Position numbers and translations under genes: made by a program. Source: Cryptomeria japonica (lineage: Eukaryota > Streptophyta > Pinopsida > Cupressales > Cupressaceae). From it: DNA of 64,000 bases. Of the stretch, positions 1-11,278 are shown piece by piece (position 1 is the stretch's first letter; each line of letters starts with the position of its first letter). The notes under the pieces are model-generated. The model saw only the letters and a program-made list of their open reading frames with translations. It made no database searches and was not told the DNA's origin. Location of the stretch: positions 446,752,538 through 446,816,537 of the forward strand of contig NC_081413.1 of the NCBI RefSeq assembly GCF_030272615.1, given 5' to 3'.

Positions 1-228
1 GAACAATAGGCTCTTGATGAGCTGGTTTTAACTGAGATTGAACTTTTTGTTGTTTTTTAGGTGTTGCAGGTTGTCCTCTTGGTAAAATTTGCACATTCTA
101 GACAGGTGGAGGTGTACTAACAACTTGCTAACTTGTAGAAGCTTGTTTTTTCTTATATTTGGCTGATGTCCATATTTATTTTGTTGCTATCCATTATTTA
201 CAACTTCATGTTGATTATTTACAGCTTA

Positions 229-1804
229 CTATCCAATATCAATAGCACGTTTCTTTGACCTTGTATTTTCTGCAACAAGTGAAAAAGGTCTATTTTGTGT
301 TTGTAGATGATTAACTCCACAAAATTCCTCACCTTGCCAATTCATCATAGCCACCTTAGGACCTTCTGGTTCCTCATTTATACCTACATCCTGATAAGAA
401 ATATTATTCTGAACCATCAAAGCTTTTGATTGAGAATTCATTGCATTTTGGCATGATGCTTGATTATGAGGTTGTTGGAAGGGAAAACACCACTCTTGTG
501 CCATATTGTTCTGAGTAGGAACAATTTCTTTCGAATTGCTAGTAGTATTCTAATTATACTTCTGGTTTTGCCTATTATTGTAGTTCCTCCTTTGATTCTG
601 AGCATCAACTTGGTAGTTAGGCCTATTAGGTTGATAAGAAGCTTAATATGGGGCTTGATACCTTTGATTTTGGTTTTAATTTTTCTTGAGGTTCACCAAT
701 TCATTGCCAAAATTTTGCATAGTCTGTTGGATTTGTTGATTTTCTTGAACATTATTTATAAACATCTCTTGTAATGTCTGTAGTTTCTTTGACGCGTCTT
801 GTACAACACTATTTTGAACATAATTTTGAAAACCTAATGCTGTAACAATAGGTATTGCAGCTATGGGGGTAGTTGTAAAGGCATCAATGGCTATATATCA
901 GGAAAAATAGGCATAGGAGGCCTAGGGGCAATTTACCAGCTTGTACAGGGTTGTTTTCTACTCTAATAGATATATCATAAGTTGTTGGTAATGTAATCCC
1001 ACCCATAGATTGAATCATAACAGCAATATTGCTATTTAAAGCTCTCAAATAATATAAAAATGCATGTTCAGGAGAGGGTTTTACCTTTGTAGGGATTCTA
1101 GTCTAGGTTCTCTCAAAATGGTAATTGAAATTAGTCATCTGCTCTTGCGGTACCCTCTTCATAATGGTCATTTGCTCTACCAATGATAGGTGATCTGATT
1201 TATATGCAAACTGATTTGTTAGCTTATCACCCAAATCATCCCAATTAGTAATTGAATTAATTTGCAAACCCCTAAACCATTGTAGTGCATTGCCTTTGAA
1301 TGATGTTGCCAGTAGCTTGAGTGCTACATTCTCTTGGGTTATATGGTGAACTACACATAGAGGTGCTATATCCCTTATGTGCTCTATGGGTGTAACATGG
1401 TCTTCACCAATGAAAATAGGAAGACTTTGCAGAGCTACTTCTAGTATAGGATCATGTTGGGTCAAATTCAAAGAGCTGCCTCCATTGAAGGGTACAAAAG
1501 CATGTGCTCTTGGTATGGCCATTGTAAATGCTAGAGGATTTACTAGTGGATTCTGGGTAATAGATGGCTAAATTGGAGTAGTTACAAAAAAAGGATTTAT
1601 TCGGGTAGCAAAATTGGGCTGAGAATTATTAGGTAAAGGAGAAGAATTAGATAGAAGATTAGAATCTGGAGTTTCAAGAAAAACTTCAACTGGTGAACTT
1701 TCTGGAAACTCAACTGTTGAATTTGTTGCTTTTTTCAGTCTTTTTTGTTGTCCTTGACCTTCTCTGTGATGGTGGTAGCTTAATATGATCAACCGGATCC
1801 TCAC
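229..1804 (-). pseudogene. Ty3/gypsy gag, degenerate, runs toward left edge
   Basis: Minus-strand gag of a Ty3/gypsy LTR retrotransposon, the capsid precursor that packages element RNA in cytoplasmic particles. Seen: from 1804 to 1103 one frame is open except for a TAG at 1568-1570. It contains the retrotransposon-gag core (GNALQWFRGL near 1290-1260, then a W-DLGDKLTNQFAY stretch and an EQMTNFNYHFERT end). A TAG at 1103-1105 is followed in frame by more gag-like sequence to about 910. After frameshifts comes a Gln/Asn-rich tail (about 880-510) and the 229-504 segment. Family knowledge: this layout fits long gypsy gags with a low-complexity C-terminus. No protease or RT is visible before the left edge, so pol should lie outside the window. 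The identification as gypsy rests on the gag core only. Confidence 0.75.
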
Positions 1805-1977
1805 TCTGTCTGGTTTGATACTTTTTCATATGCTATTAAGACCTGTTCTGCACATAAAACCAAAAAATAGAGTCGGCAGGTAATTAGAAAAAATAACCTC
1901 AATAGGCTGAAATGCTGCTATAAATACCAAAACAACAACAAAAATGGATTTTCTTTGAGTTGTAATAGCTCAAACAT

Positions 1978-1995
1978 GTCCCACCGGGCATGCCA
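1978..1995 (-). other. Candidate primer-binding site of the gypsy fragment
   Basis: Read on the minus strand the sequence is TGGCATGCCCGGTGGGAC. It lies between the gag start (1804) and a stretch ending CA at 2004-2005, as expected for a primer site just inside a 5' LTR. I cannot name the tRNA with certainty. Confidence 0.45.
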
Positions 1996-2003
1996 AAAAC
2001 TAT

Positions 2004-4560
2004 TGTCACTAAGGATTGCACCCGTGATGTTAAGTTCAAAAAATAAGCAATCATGTGAAACATGGAAACACCTTCGAGCCTATGGGTTGCTCAAAGTGAA
2101 GGTGAAACTCTGGAGATTAGGTCAGCTTCCTGTTTGGTGAATCTCTTGTAAATACTTTTGATAAGAAAAAGGGATAGAAAGGGATAGAAAGCTTGCATGT
2201 AAAGGTGATGCACCAAATATCTTATCTGAGATCTGCAACCTACTTAACTCACAAAACCCTCAACAGATAACCTTGATTGCTTCACAACTCAATTGAAAAT
2301 GTAGATGCATAAACATTTCCTAGAAAGGGCTGAATTTAATGCATGCCTGAAGGAAAACAACAAGTTTTCACAACCTCAAGCAATTAAAATAAACTACCTT
2401 AAACTAGAACCTGCAACTAACACGTATCTCTGTGCACCACAAATTGACTGACTGAGATAAATTAGAGGATAAAAATCATAGGAAATTATCAAATCATTCA
2501 TTGACTAGATAATACACGAAGTATCAAGAAGGAAATCTACTATTATATTACCGAAAATAAAGGATTGTTGTTGTTACAAAAATCAAATACTGCTGAGCTA
2601 CAGTGATTTTTTGCAAAAATGTGTATGCAAAAAAAAAGAACCAGAGGGAAAAAAGGAGAGAAGGAATATATAGAAATCACGATGAATCCTCTTGAAAAAC
2701 CCTAAAATAACTGCATGAGAAAAGCCTTGGGCGAATCTGCCCCGAAAATGGCATAAAAACTCATGCATAATCTGTAAAATAATAATCTTTTCTGCTCAAA
2801 AGGACTGCCACTGATCCTCCTGTTTAAAAATATGCATATCTAAATGTGAAAATTAGCAATCCCCATGTGAAAGTTGCATGATGAACTGAAATGTGACTAT
2901 ATTAAAAAGAAATCTCACTGAGAAAATCTTATGCATTGTCTGGTAACTACTCTCCATGTTGAAACTTCTGTTAAAAACTAGTTGTGGAAATGATCTTCCT
3001 ATTTTGCGAGCTTTGCAATGGTATGTAACACTTGCATATTCAGATAAGCATCTGCATTAATCTTTCATGTAGAAATCATCTCCTTGCTTGGCGGGCTTTT
3101 CACCATTTGAACAACCAGTTTTGAGTCCACCATGCAATTTTTATTATTTCTAGCCACTGGATCGCCTGCATTGACCATGACCACTAGTATTTAATTTTTT
3201 CATTTACTTCCTAGTGGGCCCCACTGTTTGTCACCAAATCTGCATGATTTTCCATCGAGCAGTTTCCCACTGCGGTATGGCAAATACCCCACTGTGGTAT
3301 GGCAACTACCATATGATCTCTATGATCACCATTGATCTTTCTTCAACCTGGGACCATGGGAATGAGCAGCGATAATGAACTTTGAACCATTGAACCATTT
3401 TAAAGCGTTGAACCATTTTGAAATGGTGAACCACTTTGAAGTTCAAGTTCAAGGTTGACTTAGACATCCACTCATCTATAGACCTTTTCCATGTGTCAAC
3501 CTCTGATTTGCTCACGGGTCCACTTTGTCTTCCATCTAGACCTTGACGCACCTTGTCACCAAGTTGCATCGATAACTAGGCAAGCAACTTTTCCTTGCGG
3601 CTTAGCGACCAATGTCAGATCTATCCACCCGACCGTTGGAAGTGATCAATTTCTCGATCTTTACTCTTGGTTTTCTCATGGTTCTTTGTCTTCTCTCTAC
3701 CATGTGGCACATCCTTATTCATTCTAAGCCCACTTGGATGACCACATCATTAGTTGCCAAGTTGCATGAGATAACCAGTGAGCATTTTTATCTTGCGGTA
3801 TAGCAATGGTTGTTCATCTAACGTCAAACTATTCGATCGTTAACCTCTTAGCCACTCACCTCCCCCTTCCCTTTTCCGCACGTTCTTTGTCACCAAGTTG
3901 CTATGATAGCCATCGAGAAAATTTCTAGAGTGGTTTAGCGATAGCCCTTAGATATTTTGGACTACCATTGATATTCTCTTAATTTTCTCCACCTTTAACC
4001 CTGACTGATCTTCTCTCTTGTGCCATGTGTCAACATGTGTCATCCTCTGATTGGCTCATGAGATCCACCTGGGAACCACCTGTCTGTTGGGCCTGCCATG
4101 CGTCCTTCTCTGTCGAATCTCATTCTTTTGGCCAAAGTATTCCTTTGGCGAGCTGCTTACCAGTCTCATTGAACCTACAGTTTCATCGATATTATTATGT
4201 TGATGAAACTGAGCCTTCGGTGAAACTCTTTCAAGACTCATCGCGGCCAAGATCTACTCAATGTCGATGGAACTGAGCTTTCAATGAAACATTTTTGGGA
4301 CTCATCGCGACCAAGATCTTCTCGATGTCGCTTATCTGTGCCATGTTACCAGCCACTAGACTGCCACCTGTTTGCCACTTGTCCTTGGTCTTATACTCTT
4401 TGTTCTGCCATGTCATTAGTCACCAAGTCGCAGTGATAATCCGGTGTGCATCTTTTCATTGCAACATAGCGACAGACATTAGATCTCTATGATCACCACT
4501 TATATTTCTTCAAGTTTCTCTCTCTTTAGTCTCTTCCCTCCAATAGGTCACAAAATTAGG
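2004..4560 (-). repeat. Candidate 5' LTR of the gypsy fragment (right boundary unknown)
   Basis: The minus-strand sequence ends ...GTGACA next to the candidate primer site, matching a CA-ending LTR. A TATA-like stretch lies near 2665-2675. No ORF here is convincing; those between 3300 and 4800 run across repeated noncoding motifs on both strands. The right end could be anywhere from about 4500 to 5090, and I found no second LTR to confirm it. Confidence 0.35.
3227..4520. repeat. Five degenerate copies of a CACCAAGTTGC...TTGCGGTATAGC motif
   Basis: Related blocks of about 75-100 bp start near 3227, 3554, 3750, 3887 and 4415. Each opens with a CACCAAGTTGCA-like stretch and then has a TTGCGG-TATAGCGA-like core; several end in AGATCT(C/A)TATGATCACC. 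Spacing is irregular and the copies are well diverged. On the minus strand the core resembles the hairpin arm of the 47-48 kb tandem array. Confidence 0.55.
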
Positions 4561-5091
4561 ATGTCTTGAGATGCGCACGCACGTGGTCGACTAGGCCAGG
4601 AGCTATCTCTTCTTGCCAAAAGCCTATAAGTTGTGACACTATAGTTATATGTGACCTTAAATTTAAATGTGATAAAATCCCTCCATGCAGCCAATGTGGG
4701 ATAAAAAGGTCCTCCTACTTGGTGACTGAAAGTGCTTGGAAACTCTAAGGCCTTTTTAAAATTGTCTTTGGTGCGCAAGTAAAACTTTACACAGGCCAAT
4801 TGCATTTTGCTGAGTTTCTTTTGGCCTTAAGGTTTTAATAGCTACGCCACTTCATCTGCAATGGAGCATAATATCTTTGTGATCTACAACATGCTGAGCT
4901 TAACCCTTGTGGGAGAATCATTTTAACCGACATGTTGTCTTTCTTTCCTGTATCTACACATGAAGCAAACAAGTTAGAAAAAATAGAGCATTTCTCCCTA
5001 GTTCATGATTTGATCTTTTCAGAATGAATGAATGCAAGGCTTCATTAGGGCAGCAAATTTGGCATGTGCAAAATTTTGTGAGCACTAGCCT
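4561..5091. other. No recognisable content
   Basis: Short ORFs occur on both strands, but none has a motif or homologous structure that I can identify. This stretch separates the gypsy-associated repeats from the copia remnant to the right. Confidence 0.4.
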
Positions 5092-5284
5092 GTCCATATC
5101 CTCCACACAAGTCAAATAGTAACTTATGTACTAGTGACTCTAGTGGTCATTCCTCTTAATGACATTCTTCTTCTTTATCGGTGACCTACAACACTAGTTG
5201 ACATCAATGACTTCATGTCAACAATAGTCCCATACTGGTTGTCCTTCTATACCGATTGACATCAATGACAACACAATGCCAACA
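5092..5284 (-). repeat. Element D: LTR remnant (same family as element C)
   Basis: This closely matches 33880-34065, the outer end of element C's LTR, including the TTGACATCAATGAC-like repeats and the ending GCCAACA. Similarity starts abruptly near 5092, so the LTR is truncated on its left. A polypurine tract follows immediately, so this is the 3' LTR of a minus-strand element. Confidence 0.7.
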
Positions 5285-5285
5285 A

Positions 5286-5296
5286 TCTCCCCCTTT
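5286..5296 (-). other. Element D: polypurine tract
   Basis: On the minus strand this reads AAAGGGGGAGA, two bases from the LTR end. It is the expected plus-strand primer of a copia element and is nearly identical to that of element B. Confidence 0.65.
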
Positions 5297-6544
5297 GGAA
5301 TTAATGTCAACTCATGTAGTATTCGGCTTACTACATAATCCTTCTCCCCCTTTGACAGCAATGGCAAAGGGCACTGTCAGGGTCTCTCACTTCCTTGTAT
5401 TTATCGATCACTGTCAGATATTTTTCTCCCCTTTTCTCTTTACCAGATGCATCTCCTCTTTTGATACCAATTGGTACAATTTGTCAAGTTACAAATCTTG
5501 AGATGGAGGACTCAACCATCAACTGACACCAATTGCTCAAAACCAAGTGTTTATGCAGACCGAAAAAACAATGCATATACAAGTCTGAAACCAATTGAAG
5601 ACCCATGTGTCAGTGATCAAAAACTTACTTGCCGGTTATATTGCATCATCTCCCCTTTGATATTTAAAATTTATTCTGACCCCAATTCACTGATATCAAG
5701 TGTGATTGTACTATGAATACAACCAACCAAATGAAACATAGATACCCTTAACCATGAAATTCTCTTGGGTATTCCTACAACCATTTCCATCATCTGTAGT
5801 TTAGGCAGTCAATACCTCATAAGTTCAAGCATGTCAGATCTACTTCATAAGCACTTGAACTCCCCCTGAGTCATACATCTCAAGTCCACAATGCCGGTTA
5901 GATCCAATATTGAGGCTCCAATCAACTCCATATACTAGTTGAGTTGTGTGTATGTGACCATCTAATGATATCAGTTCTATTATATCCACCATAACCTATG
6001 ACATGATCTTGGATGTACACACAATGTTAGACACAATGCCATATAATTTCATCATCATGCCATGAAAAAAATTGGTTAGCCCAAAAACATGTATGCCTGC
6101 ATGATCAACAACCGGGCCAACATATGTCATTCAAGTCTTCATCAACAAAACCTGAGACATAACTTCCCATTCCATGTTATCGAGGCTAATGCAATGATCT
6201 CCAACCTCATTGTCTGACATAACCTACAAGTACCTATTAGCATTCATTTTGGTAACATCTTGTACATACCAGTTTCCTGTACTGGTTCACTATCACTACC
6301 AGAGCACCTTCCCATGACTCCTCACATTTTTGGTCACAATGTATCTTATTTCAATTGTTAATCTCCATTTATTGACACATGCAGTAGTGATCCAACTTTG
6401 ATCTATAGACGTGTAGCTAAGGCCACCACTACACACACATATCATCACTAAGGGGTTGAATGAATATGGTCAGTGTACTACTCTCCCTAAGGTCCTGCAT
6501 CTCCTTTAAGCCTTAGGAGATATCACCTATGTATTGAATGCACA
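5297..6544 (-). other. Element D: noncoding interior
   Basis: It contains further pyrimidine-rich CTCCCCCT runs (about 5344 and 5862), like those between the RNase H end and the LTR of element B. No RT, integrase or protease motif is visible in any frame, so pol appears to be deleted or replaced. Confidence 0.45.
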
Positions 6545-7345
6545 ATGTCGATCCAGAGTTGCATCCTTCTTCCTCCAAACCTACTTGGTCTCATTCATCT
6601 TCCCATTTTTAGTCTTGGGAGTAGGTCTTACCTTCTTTTGCTGATGGGTCCTTTCATTTCCAAACTCTGCATCACTACCAGAAGTAGTGCTATAGTAGCA
6701 CACAACATCCATCCCAGCTTCATTATTGAGGAATCTTTTAACATACCAATTTGACCATCTTCTTTTGGTCATGTTGCTATGACTGGCAACCAAAGCTAGT
6801 GGACCTCTTGATCCTATAGGGACATTTCTCCTTTGGTTCCATGTAGGCCTCTGACTTCCATATGCTCTATATACATTTCTATGTTGAGCATAGCTTCTAT
6901 ACTGGCTTCCATGTGACTACAGGTCCTTCTTCTTGCATTCATAACTTCTATGGCTTGATCTATTAGAGTTATAACAAACACTATTTGCATAATCAGGAGA
7001 GGGGATATTCATGTATCTACTCCTTGATACATTTTCCCAATATGCATGATATCTATGAGATCCTAGATTATTCCTTCTAGATCTCTTTCTACATTCTTTT
7101 TCCCTATGGCCATGACCATTAAAGGATGGCATATGGCTCACAAATTTATTTTGCCATGCATAAGGAAATCTTATCATTTTGAAATCTCCATTTCTCCTTC
7201 TATGAGGATGGATCCTGGGTTGACCATTCTTTGCATTTCCTCCATCTGATTGCTTCTTGTCCCACACTTGTCTTGATATGTGGGTGGTAGCATTTCTTTT
7301 TCCTCTACCAATAGGAGGTCTTCTTTGTTGTCTTCTCATGTTCTT
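6545..7345 (-). pseudogene. Element D: copia gag C-terminal part with decayed zinc knuckles
   Basis: Minus-strand remnant of a copia gag RNA-binding region. Seen: an open stretch 6917-7339 rich in Arg/Lys/His/Asn, with two broken knuckles. One is SFNGHGHREKEC, where the first two Cys positions read S and N. The other is CYNSNRSSHRSYEC, where the second Cys has become Ser. A further open piece 6581-6793 ends in a Lys-rich PTPKTKNGKMNETK tail, comparable to the region upstream of the protease in element B. Family knowledge: such knuckles bind packaged RNA. The N-terminal gag is missing because the unit stops where the 7360 duplication begins. Not translatable as one protein. Confidence 0.6.
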
Positions 7346-7359
7346 GCTTTCGGTGTGTA

Positions 7360-9933
7360 GGCACCTTATAATTTTTGAAGGAATTTAGAGGTTTCCATAT
7401 AAAATTTGCTAAGGTAAGATAAAGTACACCACTGAAGCTATTTGAGAAGGCCCTTTTGAGAGCTAATAGGTTGGCATCCTAGTAAACTTCATGAGAAATC
7501 ACTTGTAGAATGTGTTGGACACATTTCAATAAGTGCATATGTCCATTTGCAAGCTCCTACAACCAGTTTTAACACATTTTTGATGAACCTACATTTAGGG
7601 GATTGCACAAATCTACATGGTTCACATTCCCAAGAAAGCCCGAGTATCCTACTTTGGAGGCCTATAATGTGCAGCATGTTAATCGTCATGAGGAGATTAT
7701 TGTCCCTTTGAGTTCCTTGCAAAATTATGTACTACCCTACTCATTTTTAGAATCCTATTATTTCATTTGACCTGTTTGCTAAAGCCAAATCATTTGCAGT
7801 TTGTTGTTTTTTGGAAATCAGACAGTGTCAAATAGCAGTTTAGTACCCTTTTCAAAATTTTGTATTTCATAGTTAGTTAACCTATAATCAAAAGTGGTAA
7901 TACACCATGAATCTCTATAGGTTTTTCTACCATATACCCAATTTGTAGCCCCCCAGATCTTCGTTTGGTCAGTTTTCAAGGCTCATTCCATATGGACTTT
8001 TTCTATGTTTCAAAAACATGTTTAGAAGTTGCAGAGTAGGCAACTTTAAGGGTGAATAATTTTCACATATGATCAAATTGGATCAATCCCTCTTTTGTAC
8101 ATACGCAGGGTAACTAAATGTACTAGTGTGCTGGATGGCCGCCCTTGAGATGGTGATTTGACATTTTCCCAATCAGTGATTGGATGTTCTTCAATTTGTT
8201 TTCACCAGTGCAACTTTTCGGGATGGCCAAGTAGGCCACTTGCAGCATTAATATCTTTCACCCGGATGATTATTTTCTCAAACCAATTGGTACTTGAGAT
8301 TCATTGTAGTAAAATGAGTGTGTGTTCTAGTTTCTATCTCTTCGTGATTTCATCTGATATGTTTTCAAAATTGTTTTGAAACTGGGTTTGAAGAGGTTTC
8401 TAGCAAGTTTCAATGCAAAAACAGCTAAGTAGTGATCTTTGGGGATTAATATCTTGCGTCTCAAGATTCATCAAGAAAAACTATTTTGCAAGGTGATTAA
8501 CAATATATCAGGCTATGCCTACCAAGTGGCATAGTCTCGAGTGGCCATTTGCGTGGTTTTTGAAGGAGGTTTCTGGGGGTACAAAGGTGGTTTTAGTCAT
8601 TTTTGCAAAATAGTAAAAACCAATTTTCAAAGATTATTTTTTTGGAGATGATTGATCTAAGCGGATGTTCTAGGGTTCCAAATTAGTTTTAGGGCTCAGT
8701 TATTTGAGAATGACAAAAAATTTAGCTCGGCCCGCTAGGGACCCAGCTTGCCTTACCAAATAGTGAAGTTATATTTGTAGGGTCAGTGCTATTATTTCAT
8801 TATTTTAATCATTATTATGATTTAAATAATAATAACATATGGGGTAAATTGGGAAAATGGTTCAAGAAACTATTTAATAATGTTTTGAGATAACATTATT
8901 ATACATAGTATTTGGTGTTCAAAGTGTCATTTAAGTCATTTTATAGTGATTTTAAATGAAAATGTGTATCGCATTTGGTGGGTCCGAAAGTAAAAAATGA
9001 AAATAAAATGCAGCAAATTAAAATTTTGTGTCATGAAATATTAAATAGAAAATTAAATATTTGCTATTCCCTTTTGAAAGGTTAATGACCGTGCATGTTT
9101 TAATATATCCTAGCTATCGCATGATGGCACGATGGGAAAGAGGAGGGACATTACTCATTGCGACATTGTGGGAGGATATGTATTTTCCCTAAAGTGGCTT
9201 GTGAATTGGGTGCTAGGGTTTTGTAAGAACATATGATGGAGAAGTTATGTCGGTATTGTAGATGGATGCCCTGTGGATGTGTGTGTAGAAGTGAGGATAC
9301 ACTGACACATCATTTGAATTTTTGAGGGCACAAGCTACAGGATTGACACATAATGGATTTCTTGAAGAAGTAGTAGAAGATTTCAAACAAATTCAACAAC
9401 AGTGATATAGACCGAGTGTAGAATCGGAGACATGGCACCAAAGCTTTGGATTAGCATGGGTTTTCATCAAATGTGAAATGAAAAGTATTGACGTGACTTG
9501 TAAACAGGTCAAGAGTACCTTCAAGCGGTGTTATCTCATTGAACTGTGATCTTGTAACAATCATAGTTGCACGATATGTGGAAATGGGATCCATAGAAGG
9601 CATAGACTACAAAATATGTAAGAGTGAATTGATTGATAAAGTTCATCAAAACCTGCATGCAAATGTCAAAGGAGTGGATTTAGATTCCACGACTTATCTC
9701 AATACCTCCTGCTCATGTCATTGTGGGATTTTTTAATTTAATGATTGTTTTCTTTCAAAGTGTAAGAGAGGAATATTGTATGTTCTAATTAAGAAAAGCA
9801 TGGAATTACAAGTGGCATATAAATTATTTGGTTTCTTCTCAAAAGCATACTCCCAGGATATGAAATAGTTGCAGCATATGTACAAAATGGATTTGAGGAC
9901 ATGGTTTTGGAGATTACTAAAGTCTAGAAGATG
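7360..9933 (+). repeat. Large direct repeat X, copy 1
   Basis: Collinear with 11279-14085 over its whole length, beginning GCACCTT and ending GATTACTAAAG...AGAAGAT. It is 228 bp shorter than copy 2, accounted for by one clean gap at the ATCTCA near 9533. Interior content is mostly noncoding; its right third holds PPR-like remains. I found no TG...CA ends, so I do not call it an LTR. Confidence 0.8.
9230..9740 (+). pseudogene. PPR-like gene remnant, copy 1
   Basis: Fragment resembling a pentatricopeptide-repeat protein, a family that binds organellar RNA. Seen: the open stretch 9539-9736 contains CDLVTIIVARYVEMGSIEG followed about 30 residues later by DSTTYLNTSCSCHCGIF. These line up in order and spacing with the DLVSWTAMI-like and DSTTFISVLSACSHAG-like segments of plant PLS-type PPR proteins. 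Upstream sequence is full of stops. A 228-bp part present in copy 2, holding the YMYAKC segment, is missing here. The match is by eye on degenerate sequence, so another origin is possible. Confidence 0.45.
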
Positions 9934-11278
9934 GATATAAATTACTACAAGGATAACATTCTTTTCTGGATGATAACTATGATTTTGAGAAGGTTGTTGG
10001 AGATGCAATTTCCCATAACATGATAAACACATGATCTCATGAATCCAGTATGTTTTTAGTTGAAGAGGATAGTAGTATGGGACATGTTAGTGAGTAAGAG
10101 GACACATGTTATATCAACAGTGAAGGAATCTTAGACTTGCTAGCAACATAGTAGTTGAGATATGCACAAGGAAAGACTTATGAACTTTTGCACCTTGCTG
10201 ATTTGGTTTTTGATAGTGAGGTTGTCTCTTATGAGGCATTAAATAGTGCATCTACTAACAATCTCCTTCACATGATGGAACTAGCTGATATGCAAGAGGA
10301 CAAAGAGCTTGAATGCATGGGATTCTTTGATTTCAACTTTGACATGTATGGTGATATTAAAGATTTACATGCTAATAAATACTTGGTTTTTTCTTCTAGC
10401 GGCATGTATATGGATGCTAATGATGTCACTCTTTGTGAGAGTGCTAGTTCATATGAGGGGGAAGTGGTGATGGGATGGGAGAGTGTGATAGTGAATCCAA
10501 TTGACTGAGTAGATGCAAACCCCCAACCCAATGTGTTGAACCTCATGATAATGATTTTTTATGTGAGTGAGAAGACAAAATACATGCATATGAGAGGATC
10601 AATTGTGATCATTTTCCTTCTCTTGATAACAATTTGCTTATTGTGTACAATGGGAAGGTGGATTCTTTTGAGAGCTCCTCTTTTGATGAAAAAGCTAATG
10701 ATTTGAATGAAACCTATATTCTCAGTTGTGGGCCAGATCACAAGTCTTTTTTTTCTTAGCTGAGTGATGTTTTTACCGAATGTGACAGTGATTTGAGCCA
10801 TGATGCATGTTATGTTTAGCATGGAAGTGTGTTTTTCACTGAGCATGACTTGTTTTGGTCACACAATATTTTGAATTCTCAATCATTGCATAAGTTTCAG
10901 AAGTTCAATAGTGAGTGCAATGATAATTTTAAGCATAGTAGGTAGATAAAATATGTCAGCATGTTTGACCAATGGCATTCCAGCTATGTTATCAGATTGG
11001 TTTCAATGCAGTTGAAGGAAAATCATGTTTATGACAGAGGAAAGCATTGCCTGACCTTTTCAGATGGCCTTGGGCCTTCACATGTGGTTTGACCTTCAAG
11101 CCACAAGTAGCTTGGGGTAGAGTATACCTTTCTGACTCGATGCCCAATGATGAGTTTCCTTTCTGTTCGAGTTTCCCTGTCCAGGTAATTTCCTTTTGGT
11201 CTTCTTTAAATGGTCTGCTTTCCAAGAGATCTCGAATATACCTGCAAGAGACATACATCCCTAGTTAGAGCCACTATT
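9934..11278 (+). other. Spacer between the X repeats
   Basis: Unique sequence of about 1.35 kb. The left half contains the acidic ORF listed separately. From about 10510 to 11278 there are many stops on both strands, and I see no recognisable domain. Confidence 0.5.
10155..10508 (+). CDS. Hypothetical acidic ORF, 117 aa
   Basis: I do not recognise this product. Seen: it starts MRYAQGKTYELLHL and is rich in Asp, Glu and Ser, with few basic residues. It has no signal peptide, membrane segment, zinc ligand set or repeat. A Met-rich, Asp/Glu-rich middle (MMELADMQEDKELECMGFF) is followed by aromatic FDFNFDMYGD. After the TGA at 10506-10508 the frame shows no clear continuation. No ribosome or promoter signal can be judged. 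It lies alone between the two X repeats. It could be the acidic linker of a decayed retroelement polyprotein, or chance. Low confidence as a real gene. Confidence 0.25.
   Translation: MRYAQGKTYELLHLADLVFDSEVVSYEALNSASTNNLLHMMELADMQEDKELECMGFFDFNFDMYGDIKDLHANKYLVFSSSGMYMDANDVTLCESASSYEGEVVMGWESVIVNPID

Noticed and set aside
460-774. Plus-strand hydrophobic ORF of 104 aa
   Set aside because: Antisense shadow of the Gln/Asn-rich gag tail on the minus strand.
7360-9933. Calling repeat X an LTR
   Set aside because: No TG...CA ends, primer site or polypurine tract at either boundary.
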